From Acetobacter cerevisiae (lineage in GTDB: Bacteria; Pseudomonadota; Alphaproteobacteria; Acetobacterales; Acetobacteraceae), in contig NZ_LHZA01000138.1 in NCBI RefSeq assembly GCF_001580535.1, positions 1 to 47,445 of the forward strand: a DNA stretch of 47,445 nucleotides, given 5' to 3'. The notes under the pieces were generated by a model. The model was not told where the DNA came from. It made no database searches and was given only the letters and a program-made list of their open reading frames with translations. Positions 8,565-17,224 of the stretch are shown here, in pieces. Position 1 is the first letter of the stretch; each line of letters starts with the position of its first letter. The position numbers were made by a program, and so were the translations under genes.

Positions 8565-9650
8565 ATGAGGCTTTTTACCTGTCAGTCCTGTGAGCAGATT
8601 CTGTTTTTTGAAAATACAGTCTGTGAGCATTGCAAACATCAGCTCGGGTATCTGCCGGGACTTTCCGTGTTGTCTGCACTGGAGCCTGTTGAGGGCGGCC
8701 TGTGGCGGCCCTTAGAGCCGCGCATCCGTCAGGCGGAACTGGCCTATTGTGCCAACCATGCGCATGACGTGTGCAACTGGATGACGATGCCTAATGAATC
8801 CGGGCATCCGTCTTTCTGTTTTGCCTGCCGGTTTAATCGCATCATCCCCAATCTGGATAAGCCGGAAAATCTGGAACGCTGGCATAAGCTGGAAGTCGCA
8901 AAGCATCGTTTGTTCTACACGCTGTTGCGCCTGAAACTGCCCATGAAAACCCGGCTGGAAGACCCATTGGGGGGTCTGGTGTTTGACTTTCTGGATGACC
9001 CGCCAGACGGCTCTTCTGCGGTGATGACCGGCCATAATAACGGTGTGATCACCATCGCTCTGCGTGAGGCGGATGACGCCTGCCGTGAGCGAATGCGGGT
9101 GGAAATGGGAGAATATTACCGCACGCTTCTGGGGCATTTCCGGCATGAAGTCGGGCATTATTACTGGAATGTGCTGGTGCGGGACGCCGGGCGGCTGGAC
9201 GCCTGCCGTGCGGTGTTTGGGGATGACCGGGCTGATTATCAGCAGGCCTTGCAAACCTATTATGACAGCCCGCGCCCGACGGACTGGCAGACGCATCACG
9301 TCAGCATTTACGCTACGTCTCACCCGTGGGAAGATTTTGCGGAAACATGGGCACATTATTTGCATATTGTCTCAACTCTTGAGACAGCATGGGCCTATGG
9401 AGTCTCGATCAATCCGGCTCTGGCCGGGGCGCAGCCCTCATCGTCTCCGCAGCATGGAGACCCTTATACCGAGGCCTCTTTTGATGAGATCATGCAGGCA
9501 TGGCTGCCGCTGACTTATGCCGTCAACAGCCTGAACCGCTCCATGGGGTTGCCTGATTTTTACCCGTTTGTGCTGACGCAGGGTGTGGTGAACAAACTCT
9601 CATTTATCCACACCCTCATTCGGGAAACACAGGCTTTACGGTCCTGCTAA
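8565..9650 (+). CDS. Zinc-ribbon zinc metallopeptidase (HExxH)
   Basis: 361-residue protein of the putative zinc-binding metallopeptidase family. Cysteine pairs C6/C9 and C20/C23 form an N-terminal zinc ribbon, and a second cysteine-rich part follows (C62, C70, C85, C88). The protease motif HEVGHYYW lies at 194-201, with a downstream ETWAHYLH stretch that may give the third zinc ligand or catalytic support. ATG 8565 was chosen over the TTG at 8529 because family members begin at the ribbon (MRLFTCQSC). It follows the transglutaminase by 50 bp. Genes of this family accompany alpha-E/ATP-grasp/transglutaminase clusters, so a role in trimming the product of that module is plausible but unproven. 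Confidence 0.88.
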   Translation: MRLFTCQSCEQILFFENTVCEHCKHQLGYLPGLSVLSALEPVEGGLWRPLEPRIRQAELAYCANHAHDVCNWMTMPNESGHPSFCFACRFNRIIPNLDKPENLERWHKLEVAKHRLFYTLLRLKLPMKTRLEDPLGGLVFDFLDDPPDGSSAVMTGHNNGVITIALREADDACRERMRVEMGEYYRTLLGHFRHEVGHYYWNVLVRDAGRLDACRAVFGDDRADYQQALQTYYDSPRPTDWQTHHVSIYATSHPWEDFAETWAHYLHIVSTLETAWAYGVSINPALAGAQPSSSPQHGDPYTEASFDEIMQAWLPLTYAVNSLNRSMGLPDFYPFVLTQGVVNKLSFIHTLIRETQALRSC

Positions 9651-9672
9651 ACCCCAGTCCTGCATTGTCTGA

Positions 9673-11619
9673 CTAATGCAGAACCCGCGTATTAATGGTG
9701 TGGGCCAGAGCCTGCTCGTCCGCAAAATCCGGCCATTCATTCCGTGCCAGTGCGGTGAGGGACGGCGTCGGCAGTTTCAGCTTGGCAGCATAGATCCACA
9801 GGTATGAGAGCGCCCGATGGACGTAGTCCCGCGTTTCCGTGTTGGGGATCAGTTCCATGAACAGCAGCGGATCATCTGAGGAGGAGGCCGCTTTTTCCCA
9901 CCGGGCCAGCGCCGTGGGGCCAGCATTATAGCTGGCCAGAAGGCGGATCATATCGCCACCACGCAAAGGCGTGTGGGCGTTATGGCGCGTCAGGTCCGCC
10001 AGATACTGCACATAACGCTGCCCGATTTCCAGATTCAGGCTGGGGTCATGCAGGTCGCTGGTCGCGTTTTCAAACCGGTGGTTCAGTGTATTGGGCGGGC
10101 TTGTCACAAAATCAGCCGTCAACGGGCGGATCTGCATCAGGCCATGCGCCCCGGCACCGGAGACGGCCTGCGGGTCAAAGTTCGATTCCAGCCGGGTCAG
10201 CGCATAGACCAGCGCCGGGTCCATAATAAAGCCGTGGCGTGGCTTGAGCAGGGGGAGCGGCAGATTTTGTTGCTCCGGCCCCTGCGCCGAGGAGTGGGCC
10301 TGCAGGGCGTCTGACATCTCCGCAGAGAGGTCATGCAGGCCTGCGGCATCCGCCACCAGCTGGAAGGACCGGGCAAGGGTGACGTCATGCAGGTCCGGCC
10401 AGGCCCGGCGGATGGTGTTTTCCGCCCGTTCCTGCTCCCCGACCTGCAGCAGAGCAAACACCCGCCGCCCGATATCGGTCGCCCCCACCGCTTCAATATC
10501 AATTTCCGTCAGAACCTGTGCCGAGGGTGCTTTGCCTGAGGGTTCCAGCGGGGAGAAGCTGACTTTCCGCACATGGTCGTGCTCATGCTCATGGCTTGCG
10601 CTTGCATGATGCAGAATACGGGTAGCCAGAAGCCCGTAGAAAGTTGTGGGAAAGGCTTCTGCATGCTGGAGCCAGGTATGGCGGGCATGGTCCTGCCCGA
10701 GCTTTTCGTGCGTGCGAGCGGCCCAGAAGGCACACGCGGCGCGCATTTCCGGTGTAGCGGTTGCGGCGTGAGAGGCTTTTTCAAAGAAAGGTGCAGCCTG
10801 CTCATAATCCCCCTGCTGCCACAGGGCCAGTCCGGCCACATAGCCTGCCAGAGCATTTTTGTTCCGGGAGCCTTCAACTGCGGTCTGGCTGATCTCCAGC
10901 GCCACATCCGTTTCCCCGGCATTGAGCATCGCCTGAGCGGTTTCTGCCTGAAGCTGGGCGGCGTAGGCGGGCGTCATGCCCGGTGTCGCGGTAATCAGAT
11001 GCAGGGCGCTGTGCACGCCCTTCAGGCCCCAGCCGGTGCGTTCACGCAGGGTGCGGTCCAGCAGCGGGTTACGGGTAAAGTCCAGCGTCAGCGGGTCAGC
11101 GGGGATGCTGGTATGGTCTGGCGCCAGATGGGTGGAGACCGGCACGGGCGGCAGCGGCCCCCCATGCTGGGGCAGGGCGGCCAGACGGGCCCAGATGGCG
11201 GCACCGTCGGCGTAGGAGACATATTTCTTCAGCCAGGCCCGCAGTTCCGTCGCACCGGGATGGTAGGAGGGGTTGAGATAGCGGTCGGCCTCAATATCAC
11301 CCAGCAGCGTGGCGTCTGTAAGCCGGGTCGTGCTGGTGATGGCTTCTGCAAAGGCCCCCTGTCGCTGGAGGCGGAAGATGGACTTGATCTGTGTGCTGAC
11401 TTCCGGGGAGAGCGGCTTTGGCAGGGGAATGTCATCCCCTTCCGGAAACGCCTGTCGTGGCATGACCATCGCAAGCTCTTCGCTGTGCGTGTCCTGCCCC
11501 GTCCCGGGGAGCTTGGCATAGGCTTTCGTCGCTACGACGGAAGCACCGGCCAAAAGGGCGGCTCCGGCCATAAAGGCCTTTGCCGCGATTTGATGAGGGA
11601 TCTGTCCTATCGCTCGCAT
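9673..11619 (-). CDS. slt: Soluble lytic murein transglycosylase (Slt70-like)
   Basis: 648-residue periplasmic enzyme that cleaves the MurNAc-GlcNAc bond of peptidoglycan with 1,6-anhydro ring formation. An N-terminal signal peptide (residues 1 to about 35, core FMAGAALLAGASVVA) is followed by a long alpha-helical, TPR-like superhelix (about 60-450) and a C-terminal SLT domain. The catalytic Glu is E478 in TRLESNFDP; HGLMQIRPLTA and LASYNAGPTALARW are the other domain signatures. Its stop lies 22 bp from that of the metallopeptidase gene, so the two are convergent. Length fits the family; paralogue assignment within lytic transglycosylases is less certain than the class. Confidence 0.93.
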   Translation of the reverse strand: MRAIGQIPHQIAAKAFMAGAALLAGASVVATKAYAKLPGTGQDTHSEELAMVMPRQAFPEGDDIPLPKPLSPEVSTQIKSIFRLQRQGAFAEAITSTTRLTDATLLGDIEADRYLNPSYHPGATELRAWLKKYVSYADGAAIWARLAALPQHGGPLPPVPVSTHLAPDHTSIPADPLTLDFTRNPLLDRTLRERTGWGLKGVHSALHLITATPGMTPAYAAQLQAETAQAMLNAGETDVALEISQTAVEGSRNKNALAGYVAGLALWQQGDYEQAAPFFEKASHAATATPEMRAACAFWAARTHEKLGQDHARHTWLQHAEAFPTTFYGLLATRILHHASASHEHEHDHVRKVSFSPLEPSGKAPSAQVLTEIDIEAVGATDIGRRVFALLQVGEQERAENTIRRAWPDLHDVTLARSFQLVADAAGLHDLSAEMSDALQAHSSAQGPEQQNLPLPLLKPRHGFIMDPALVYALTRLESNFDPQAVSGAGAHGLMQIRPLTADFVTSPPNTLNHRFENATSDLHDPSLNLEIGQRYVQYLADLTRHNAHTPLRGGDMIRLLASYNAGPTALARWEKAASSSDDPLLFMELIPNTETRDYVHRALSYLWIYAAKLKLPTPSLTALARNEWPDFADEQALAHTINTRVLH

Positions 11620-11829
11620 GGCTGGCGGGGTCTATGAGGTTCTGCGCCAAAAAGCAAGTTTACTCTCTGTAAGCACTCAGGAGGAGTGCTTGAGAAAACG
11701 AGAAAACGCAGGTGTGAATAGCTGGCGAATAGGAGAGGAACTACTTGTGTTTAATAAGGAAATTGTCGTCTGAATAGAGTCGGCTTTATTGTTATGACTT
11801 CAGGATGTTCATCAGGCTCTGGCGTGGAT

Positions 11830-12711
11830 TCAGCCGTTGCTCCGTAGCGTTTGTGCAACAAGCATCAGGTCCTGCCAGATTTCCTTGCGGGCGGTGGCGC
11901 TGGCCCGCAGCTGGAGCGGGTGACGCATGACAAGGGTGGGGAGGGGCGAGGCCAGACCGGGGATAGCCGCAGGCCCCCAGCTTTTGCGGGGCAGGGGCAT
12001 TTTGGCGTCCAGCAGCATCCGGGCCGGAAGCCGCCCGCACAGGAGCAAACGCTGGGGGGCAAACAGGGCGATGGCCCGTTCCAGGAAGGGACGACACAGC
12101 TTCAGTTCGGCTTCAGTCGGGGCGCGTCCGCCCGGTGGCCGCCAGGGCAGGGCCGTGGCCAGCAGCAAGGTCTGGCGGTCCATCCCCAGCGGGGTGAGCA
12201 TGTGAGCCAGCAGGTCACCACACAGGCCGGAGAAGACTGCACCGCTCCGGTCTTCATCCGCATCCGGGGCTTCACCGATAATCATCAGCGGGGCCTGAAG
12301 GGGGCCGGTTGGGAAGAGGGTATGCATGGCAGTTGTGCGCAACGCACATGCGGAAAAGCCATCGACAGCCGAGCGCAAGGCCTCCGGCGTGGTGGCTGCC
12401 GCTGCCAGAGCCCGCGCCTGCGTCAGCGTTTGCGCCAGCAGAGCCGGGCCACTTTGTGCCGCCGAACCCCCAGGGCGTGCGGTCTCTGGGGAAGGTGGGG
12501 GTGTCTGGCCAGAAACGGAGGGGGCAGGCGGCGCAGCGCGACCCGGAGCACCGGTCAGACGACCATCCGGTGCGCGCCGCATCGCGGGCTCTTCACCGGG
12601 GAAACGCATTTTTCCTAAGCGGGCGAGGCGCTGGTCCACAGGGGAGTCGCCCACCACGGTATCCACGCCCCATTCCCCGTACAGGCGCAGAAGAGACAGA
12701 GCGGCGTCCAT
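11830..12711 (-). CDS. Uracil-DNA glycosylase, family 4-like
   Basis: 293-residue base-excision repair enzyme that removes uracil from DNA. Motif A is GEAPDADEDRSG and the C-terminal motif is RHPLQLR. The N-terminal third (LLRLYGEWGVDTVVGDSPVD, then a Pro/Gly-rich linker) is typical of alphaproteobacterial members. At the usual CxxC for the iron-sulfur cluster the sequence reads FSAC, so the first cysteine is replaced by Phe; C161-type and later cysteines remain, and cluster binding is uncertain. I prefer ATG 12711 to the GTG at 12726 because the protein then starts like relatives (MDAALSLLRL). It is divergent from the TPR gene. Confidence 0.88.
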   Translation of the reverse strand: MDAALSLLRLYGEWGVDTVVGDSPVDQRLARLGKMRFPGEEPAMRRAPDGRLTGAPGRAAPPAPSVSGQTPPPSPETARPGGSAAQSGPALLAQTLTQARALAAAATTPEALRSAVDGFSACALRTTAMHTLFPTGPLQAPLMIIGEAPDADEDRSGAVFSGLCGDLLAHMLTPLGMDRQTLLLATALPWRPPGGRAPTEAELKLCRPFLERAIALFAPQRLLLCGRLPARMLLDAKMPLPRKSWGPAAIPGLASPLPTLVMRHPLQLRASATARKEIWQDLMLVAQTLRSNG

Positions 12712-12869
12712 CAGATAAACTGCCACAAAAAGGAGGGGCCGGTTTGGCGGTTGGCTGCGGGCAGGGTAGAGAAGTATCCGCCGTTCATGTCATGTCTCCC
12801 CAGTCTTTGACGGAACGGGGCGTATCCAATGGCCTGTTAGGGCCTCTGCCGCTCCTGGATAGGGTCATT

Positions 12870-14738
12870 ATGCTGTTTTGTCGCCTTCTGCCTACGGTTT
12901 TCCTGCTGCTATCGGCTTCGGTTCTGACCCCCTGCGCGTCTGCTGCCGCTCCCAAAGGGGCAGAAACCAGCCAGACAGCCCCACCGGAAAAAGCCCCGGG
13001 CACACCGCTTCAGACCAAAAGCGACGCCCAGCCAGCGGCCGGTCACATCGATTCGGGCGCTTTCCTCACTGCCGTGGTGGCCACGCATCAGGGGGATGAT
13101 CTGGACGCAGCCCGGGCCTTTCGGGCCGCAGCCGCCGCAGACCCCACCAATCAGGACCTTCTGAAACAGGCCTTTATCCGCAGCGTGCTGGCCGGAGACC
13201 CTGAGGCCGTGCCGCTGGCGCGCGTGACAGCGAAGCTTCCGGAAGGGCAGAGCATCATTTCCTCGCTGGTGCTGGGGAACGATGCCACAGCACGGGGTGA
13301 CTGGACGGAAGCAGCCCGTTTCTACCAGCAGGCTGGCGCAGACCCTATGGCGCACCTTATTATGCCGCTGCTTCAGGCATGGTGTCAGCAGGCGCAGCAT
13401 CATGCGGATGAGGCGATTGCGTCTCTCACTCACATTCAGGGTTCTGTGCTGGTGCCGTTTTATACGCTGCACGCCGCTATGATCGCGCAGACGGCTGGCC
13501 AGACCGCCCGTGCGGGAGACCTGTTTGCGCAGGCTGCCAAAATGATGCCGGGTTATGACCTTCTGCTCACGCGGTCTCAGGCCGCATGGCTCTGGTCGCA
13601 GGGGCAGCAGGACAAGGCGCGGACGCTCATGCGGGGCATGATTGAGGCGGACCCGGTGCTGGCGCTGGCCGGAGCCCAGTTGCAGTCGACTATCAGCCAT
13701 TTCCCAGTCACGTCCGCGCAGAGCGGTATTGCCCGCGCTTATGTTCTGACGGCGTTTCTCCTGCGTCAGCAGGGCCGCCAGCAGGGGCGGAGCCAGCATC
13801 CCGGTCCGAGTGATCATCAGTTTGATGAAGCCTCTCGCCTGATGCTGGGTTTTGCGTTGGGGCTGGACCCACATCTGGCGGAAGCCCGGCTGATGCTGGC
13901 GGAAATTCAGGATGATGAAGGCCATCAGACTGCCGCGCGTGAGACCTTGCTGCGTATCCCGCAAACAGACCCGCTCTACCCCGTTGCCGCTTTCCGTCTG
14001 GCGCTGGTGGATGGCTCGACCGGGCATCTGGATGAAGCGCGCACGATTCTGACGCACCTTGCGCAGGATACGGGCGGGCAAGGACTGGCCGTGCGGGCCT
14101 TAGGCAATACCTTGTCTGCTCAGAAGGACTGGAAGGGCGCCATTACGGCCTATAATCAGGCCGTGACGCAGGCGACAGCCAGCAAGACGCTGGACTGGTC
14201 GCTCCTGTTCCTGCGGGCCGTAGCGTATCATGAAGCAGGTGACTGGCCCCGCGCGAAGGCAGACCTGCAACAGGCCCTGAAAATGGCCCCGGATGAACCG
14301 CTGCTGCTCAATTTCCTCGGCTATTCGATGGTGGAGCGCAAAGAGAATCTGGGTGAGGCCGAAGCCCTGCTGCGCAAGGCCGCTGATCTCGACCCGCAGG
14401 ATGCCGCCATTCGGGACAGTCTGGGGTGGGTTAAGGTAGAGCAGGGGGATCTGGCGGGCGGCACCGCTCTGCTGGAACGCGCTGCCGAGCAGACGCCGGA
14501 AGACCCGGAGGTTAATTACCATCTGGGGGAGGCCTACTGGCGCGCCGGGCGGCAAAGCGAGGCAGTGGACCAGTGGAACGTCGCTCTTGGTCTGCACCCC
14601 GAACCAACGGATGAAGCCCTGATCCGGGCCGCACTGGCACGTGCCTCGGCAGCCGGGATTAATAAAGCCACACAGCAGCAGAGCGCCCCTCCGGCAGAGA
14701 GCGGCCCTGCCACAAGCGGAGGAAAGCACACGCCGTGA
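12870..14738 (+). CDS. Exported tetratricopeptide-repeat protein
   Basis: 622-residue protein with a signal peptide (LLPTVFLLLSASVLTPCASA) and repeated TPR helices, clearest in the C-terminal half: GDWPRAKADLQQALKMAPDE, AEALLRKAADLDPQ and GTALLERAAEQTPEDPEVNY. TPR arrays bind other proteins; the partner is unknown, and it probably acts in the periplasm. ATG 12870 directly precedes the signal peptide with GGATAGGG just upstream. An in-frame ATG at 12792 exists but would put 26 polar residues before it, and the much longer open frame upstream lies opposite the glycosylase gene. Its stop overlaps the ispE start as GTGA, so the two are co-translated. The TPR class is secure, the function unknown. 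Confidence 0.88.
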   Translation: MLFCRLLPTVFLLLSASVLTPCASAAAPKGAETSQTAPPEKAPGTPLQTKSDAQPAAGHIDSGAFLTAVVATHQGDDLDAARAFRAAAAADPTNQDLLKQAFIRSVLAGDPEAVPLARVTAKLPEGQSIISSLVLGNDATARGDWTEAARFYQQAGADPMAHLIMPLLQAWCQQAQHHADEAIASLTHIQGSVLVPFYTLHAAMIAQTAGQTARAGDLFAQAAKMMPGYDLLLTRSQAAWLWSQGQQDKARTLMRGMIEADPVLALAGAQLQSTISHFPVTSAQSGIARAYVLTAFLLRQQGRQQGRSQHPGPSDHQFDEASRLMLGFALGLDPHLAEARLMLAEIQDDEGHQTAARETLLRIPQTDPLYPVAAFRLALVDGSTGHLDEARTILTHLAQDTGGQGLAVRALGNTLSAQKDWKGAITAYNQAVTQATASKTLDWSLLFLRAVAYHEAGDWPRAKADLQQALKMAPDEPLLLNFLGYSMVERKENLGEAEALLRKAADLDPQDAAIRDSLGWVKVEQGDLAGGTALLERAAEQTPEDPEVNYHLGEAYWRAGRQSEAVDQWNVALGLHPEPTDEALIRAALARASAAGINKATQQQSAPPAESGPATSGGKHTP

Positions 14739-15637
14739 CGTCAGCCACGATGGACCCCACCACCAAAACCCTGACCGAAGCCGCGCCGGCCAAGATCAAC
14801 CTTTATCTACATGTCACTGGCAAACGGTCTGACGGCTACCATCTGCTGGACAGTCTGGTGGTGTTTGCCGGAGCCGGGGACCGCCTGCGGTATGAGCCGG
14901 GGCCGGAAGCCCTGCATCTTGTGCTGGCGGGGCGCTTTGGGACAGCACTGAGCGATGCGGCAGGACCGGATAATCTGGTGATGAAAGCCGCTGCTGCGCT
15001 GGAAGCTGCGTGCGGCCCTGATGCGCAGGTGCGCGGCGGTCGTCTGGTGCTGGAGAAAGACCTGCCCGTGGCGTCCGGCATTGGCGGTGGTTCGGCGGAT
15101 GCCGCTGCTGCACTGCGCCTTCTGAACCGTGCATGGAATGCGCAGGTGGATCACGCCACGCTGCTGCGGCTGGCGGAAAAGCTGGGCGCGGATGTGCCGG
15201 TCTGTCTGGCCAGCCAGAGTGCCCGTATGGAAGGCATTGGCGAGGAATTGAGTGCTGCCCCGGTTCTGCCGGCCTGCGGCATGGTGCTGGTGAATTGTGG
15301 TCAGGCTGTCTCCACCCCGGATGTGTTCCGCAAGCGTGATGGCGCGTTCTTACCGCGTGCGCCGTTGCCCGCCCGCTGGACGGATGCCGCGAGTATGGTG
15401 GCGGATCTGACCCGGCTGGATAACAGTCTTGAAGCCCCGGCCTGCGTGGTGTGTCCGCCAGTCAAAACCGTTTTGTCGGCTATTGAGGGACTGCCTGAGT
15501 GCCTGCTGTCCCGCATGAGTGGATCGGGCGCGACCTGCTTTGGCCTGTTCCCCTCCGTGCAGAATGCACAGGCAGCAGCAGCGCGTCTGGCGCAGGCGGA
15601 ACCCGGCTGGTGGGTCTGGGGTGGTGGCCTGGTCTAA
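14735..15637 (+). CDS. ispE: 4-diphosphocytidyl-2-C-methyl-D-erythritol kinase
   Basis: Fourth enzyme of the MEP isoprenoid pathway: phosphorylates CDP-methylerythritol at the 2-position with ATP. 300 residues, GHMP kinase fold. The N-terminal substrate motif is PAKINLYLHVTGKRSDGYH with the catalytic Lys K20 region; the glycine-rich ATP loop is LPVASGIGGGSADAAAALRL (110-129); the C-terminal motif is MSGSGATCFGLF. Start GTG 14735 overlaps the TPR stop as GTGA, which suggests coupling; ATG 14750 is the alternative and would remove five residues. Together with dxs it gives this window two MEP genes. Confidence 0.96.
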   Translation: MTSATMDPTTKTLTEAAPAKINLYLHVTGKRSDGYHLLDSLVVFAGAGDRLRYEPGPEALHLVLAGRFGTALSDAAGPDNLVMKAAAALEAACGPDAQVRGGRLVLEKDLPVASGIGGGSADAAAALRLLNRAWNAQVDHATLLRLAEKLGADVPVCLASQSARMEGIGEELSAAPVLPACGMVLVNCGQAVSTPDVFRKRDGAFLPRAPLPARWTDAASMVADLTRLDNSLEAPACVVCPPVKTVLSAIEGLPECLLSRMSGSGATCFGLFPSVQNAQAAAARLAQAEPGWWVWGGGLV

Positions 15638-15712
15638 ATCTGGCCAAAAAAGAACCGTAAGCGCTTTGCTCAGAACTCTGATAAAGTGAAGTCCATAATA
15701 AAGGGGGGCCTT

Positions 15713-16069
15713 ATGTCTTCTAAAATTGACCTGACTCTCTCTGAAGACAACACCACTGTTCAGATGACTCTGCCGGGGCAGGGTGACGAGCCGACGGTTG
15801 AAGTGCCACTTTCACTGGATGAAGTGACCAGCCTGATTACGGTGCTGGGGCGGTTGCGTCAGACCATGATGGCGGACCATGAAATCCCGCCGATTGAAGG
15901 GGCAACCTTTACACCCGTAACCCGCACCCGCTGGGCTTTCCAGCATCCGGCGTACGGTCCGGTTGGGCTGGTGCTGGCGCCGCAGGATGCGGACCGTCTG
16001 GGGAAAGCTCTGCAACTGCATGAGCAGATGCGGCGTGACCAGAAGGCCAGCCGCGGCAAACTCAACTAA
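15713..16069 (+). CDS. Small uncharacterised protein (118 aa)
   Basis: Not recognised beyond being a plausible acetic-acid-bacterial conserved protein. ATG 15713 has a strong ribosome site (AAGGGGGG, about 8 nt upstream). The product is acidic at the N-terminus, without signal peptide or membrane helix, and has alternating hydrophobic stretches (TVEVPLSLDEVTSLITVLGR) and a conserved-looking centre FTPVTRTRWAFQHPAYGPVG, ending in a basic tail. It lies 75 bp after ispE and ends before a hairpin at 16097-16125. Coding bias and ribosome site support a real gene; no function is proposed. Confidence 0.75.
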   Translation: MSSKIDLTLSEDNTTVQMTLPGQGDEPTVEVPLSLDEVTSLITVLGRLRQTMMADHEIPPIEGATFTPVTRTRWAFQHPAYGPVGLVLAPQDADRLGKALQLHEQMRRDQKASRGKLN

Positions 16070-16096
16070 AATGATCTGAGACTTTCACCGGCCTGT

Positions 16097-16125
16097 CTGG
16101 CGTGGGCTGCTTTGGCCCACGCCAG
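16097..16125. terminator. Perfect hairpin between convergent genes
   Basis: CTGGCGTGGGC (16097-16107) pairs perfectly with GCCCACGCCAG (16115-16125) around a 7-nt loop. It sits between the stop of the 118-aa gene and the stop of the YbaY/META gene. Neither side has a T tract, so it may act as a weak or Rho-assisted terminator or protect 3' ends. Confidence 0.55.
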
Positions 16126-16135
16126 ATAACAGCCG

Positions 16136-16996
16136 TTAGCGCGGTGTTGGGGTGACCTGTGCAGGGTGTGTGTCGGTCGCAGGAGTGCCGGAAGTCGGCG
16201 CTGCCGTGTTAGAGGCACCCTCGCTTGTGTCATCAGACTGGCGGCGGAATACAATAGTAGGTTTGTCCTGCGCATCGACCAGCGCCAGCACATCGCCGGT
16301 TGGGGCCAGATGCCAGCCGCGCGTGGCGTCCATATTCTTCAGGAAAAGTTGCTCCGTCGCCATGGCTTGAGGCAGACACGCCATGCGCGTTGTCAGCATC
16401 GGGCCAAAGGTGATATTTGCGCCATCCAGCGTGGCTTTGCTGCGCACCCGGTTGCAGCCGCTAAAGCCCGATACCGTGCCGTCTTCCGCAATGCTCACCG
16501 TGGGCGCTTTGCTGCTTTCCGTCACCGGCGCATCGCCCAGCCGTTCGGCTTTCCATGCGCCGATCGGGCTGGCTGTTGCACTGGCGGATGCCCGGCTGAG
16601 AACCAGCGTGATGTTAGACGTGTTTCCTGCCCGCACCGGATTTTGTGTGGTGGTGATAAACCACGGTCGGCCTTCCACAAAAATGGTGGCTTCCAGCGCG
16701 TAGCTGTGGCCGGCTTTCAGCAGGGCGCGGTTGAACTTCAGCGTGAAGGGAATAGGCACCTGCTGCGTGGCGCGCAGGGATGTTCTGGCCAGAACGGGGG
16801 CTTTCGCATCCGCTAAAGAAATATCCAGCAGGCGGACTTCCACAACAGACGGGGGAAGGGCCATCCGTTCCCGATACGTCACGTTGCCCCGAAGAGTGGT
16901 GGTCGCAGCCTCAGCGGACAGCGGTGAGAGAACGGCAGCACTTACGCCGCAAATGGTCGCAACAAGCAGGGAGCGACGCAGAAAAGACGGGATCAC
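16136..16996 (-). CDS. Periplasmic YbaY + META domain protein
   Basis: 286-residue exported protein. Signal peptide at residues 1 to about 30 (LLVATICGVSAAVLSPLSAEA) with no lipobox cysteine. A YbaY-type domain (about 35-125; RGNVTYRERMALPPSVVEVR) is followed by a META domain (about 150-255) with the typical FSGCNRV and TRMACLPQAMATEQLF segments, whose two cysteines could form a disulfide. The two domains are often joined in proteobacterial envelope proteins; precise roles are unknown, and a stress or envelope-stability role is the usual guess. The tail after residue 262 is Thr/Ala/Pro-rich and likely disordered. Confidence 0.88.
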   Translation of the reverse strand: MIPSFLRRSLLVATICGVSAAVLSPLSAEAATTTLRGNVTYRERMALPPSVVEVRLLDISLADAKAPVLARTSLRATQQVPIPFTLKFNRALLKAGHSYALEATIFVEGRPWFITTTQNPVRAGNTSNITLVLSRASASATASPIGAWKAERLGDAPVTESSKAPTVSIAEDGTVSGFSGCNRVRSKATLDGANITFGPMLTTRMACLPQAMATEQLFLKNMDATRGWHLAPTGDVLALVDAQDKPTIVFRRQSDDTSEGASNTAAPTSGTPATDTHPAQVTPTPR

Positions 16997-17224
16997 GCTA
17001 GGGAGCCTCCTGTTTTAAGGCCAGAAAAGAGTCATGCGAAAACCAGCCTTCGGGCTCCAGATTGATTGGAAGCAGGGCCTCCGAAAAGCTGGTTGCACGT
17101 TTTACGAGTAAGAATTGTCCTGCATTTTGTGGCACCAGCATGGCTGGCGCGAGAGAGCGCCATTATGGAGCTTCGCAGGACGCAGGAGCGCGGTGCCTTT
17201 AAGGTCTCGCGCTCCGTGGTCGCC

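Noticed and set aside
10573-11637. 354-codon plus-strand frame opposite the lytic transglycosylase
   Set aside because: Shadow frame; the opposite strand has a signal peptide and an SLT domain with its catalytic Glu.
12309-12869. Long in-frame upstream extension of the TPR gene
   Set aside because: It runs antisense to the glycosylase, and the signal peptide begins at 12870.
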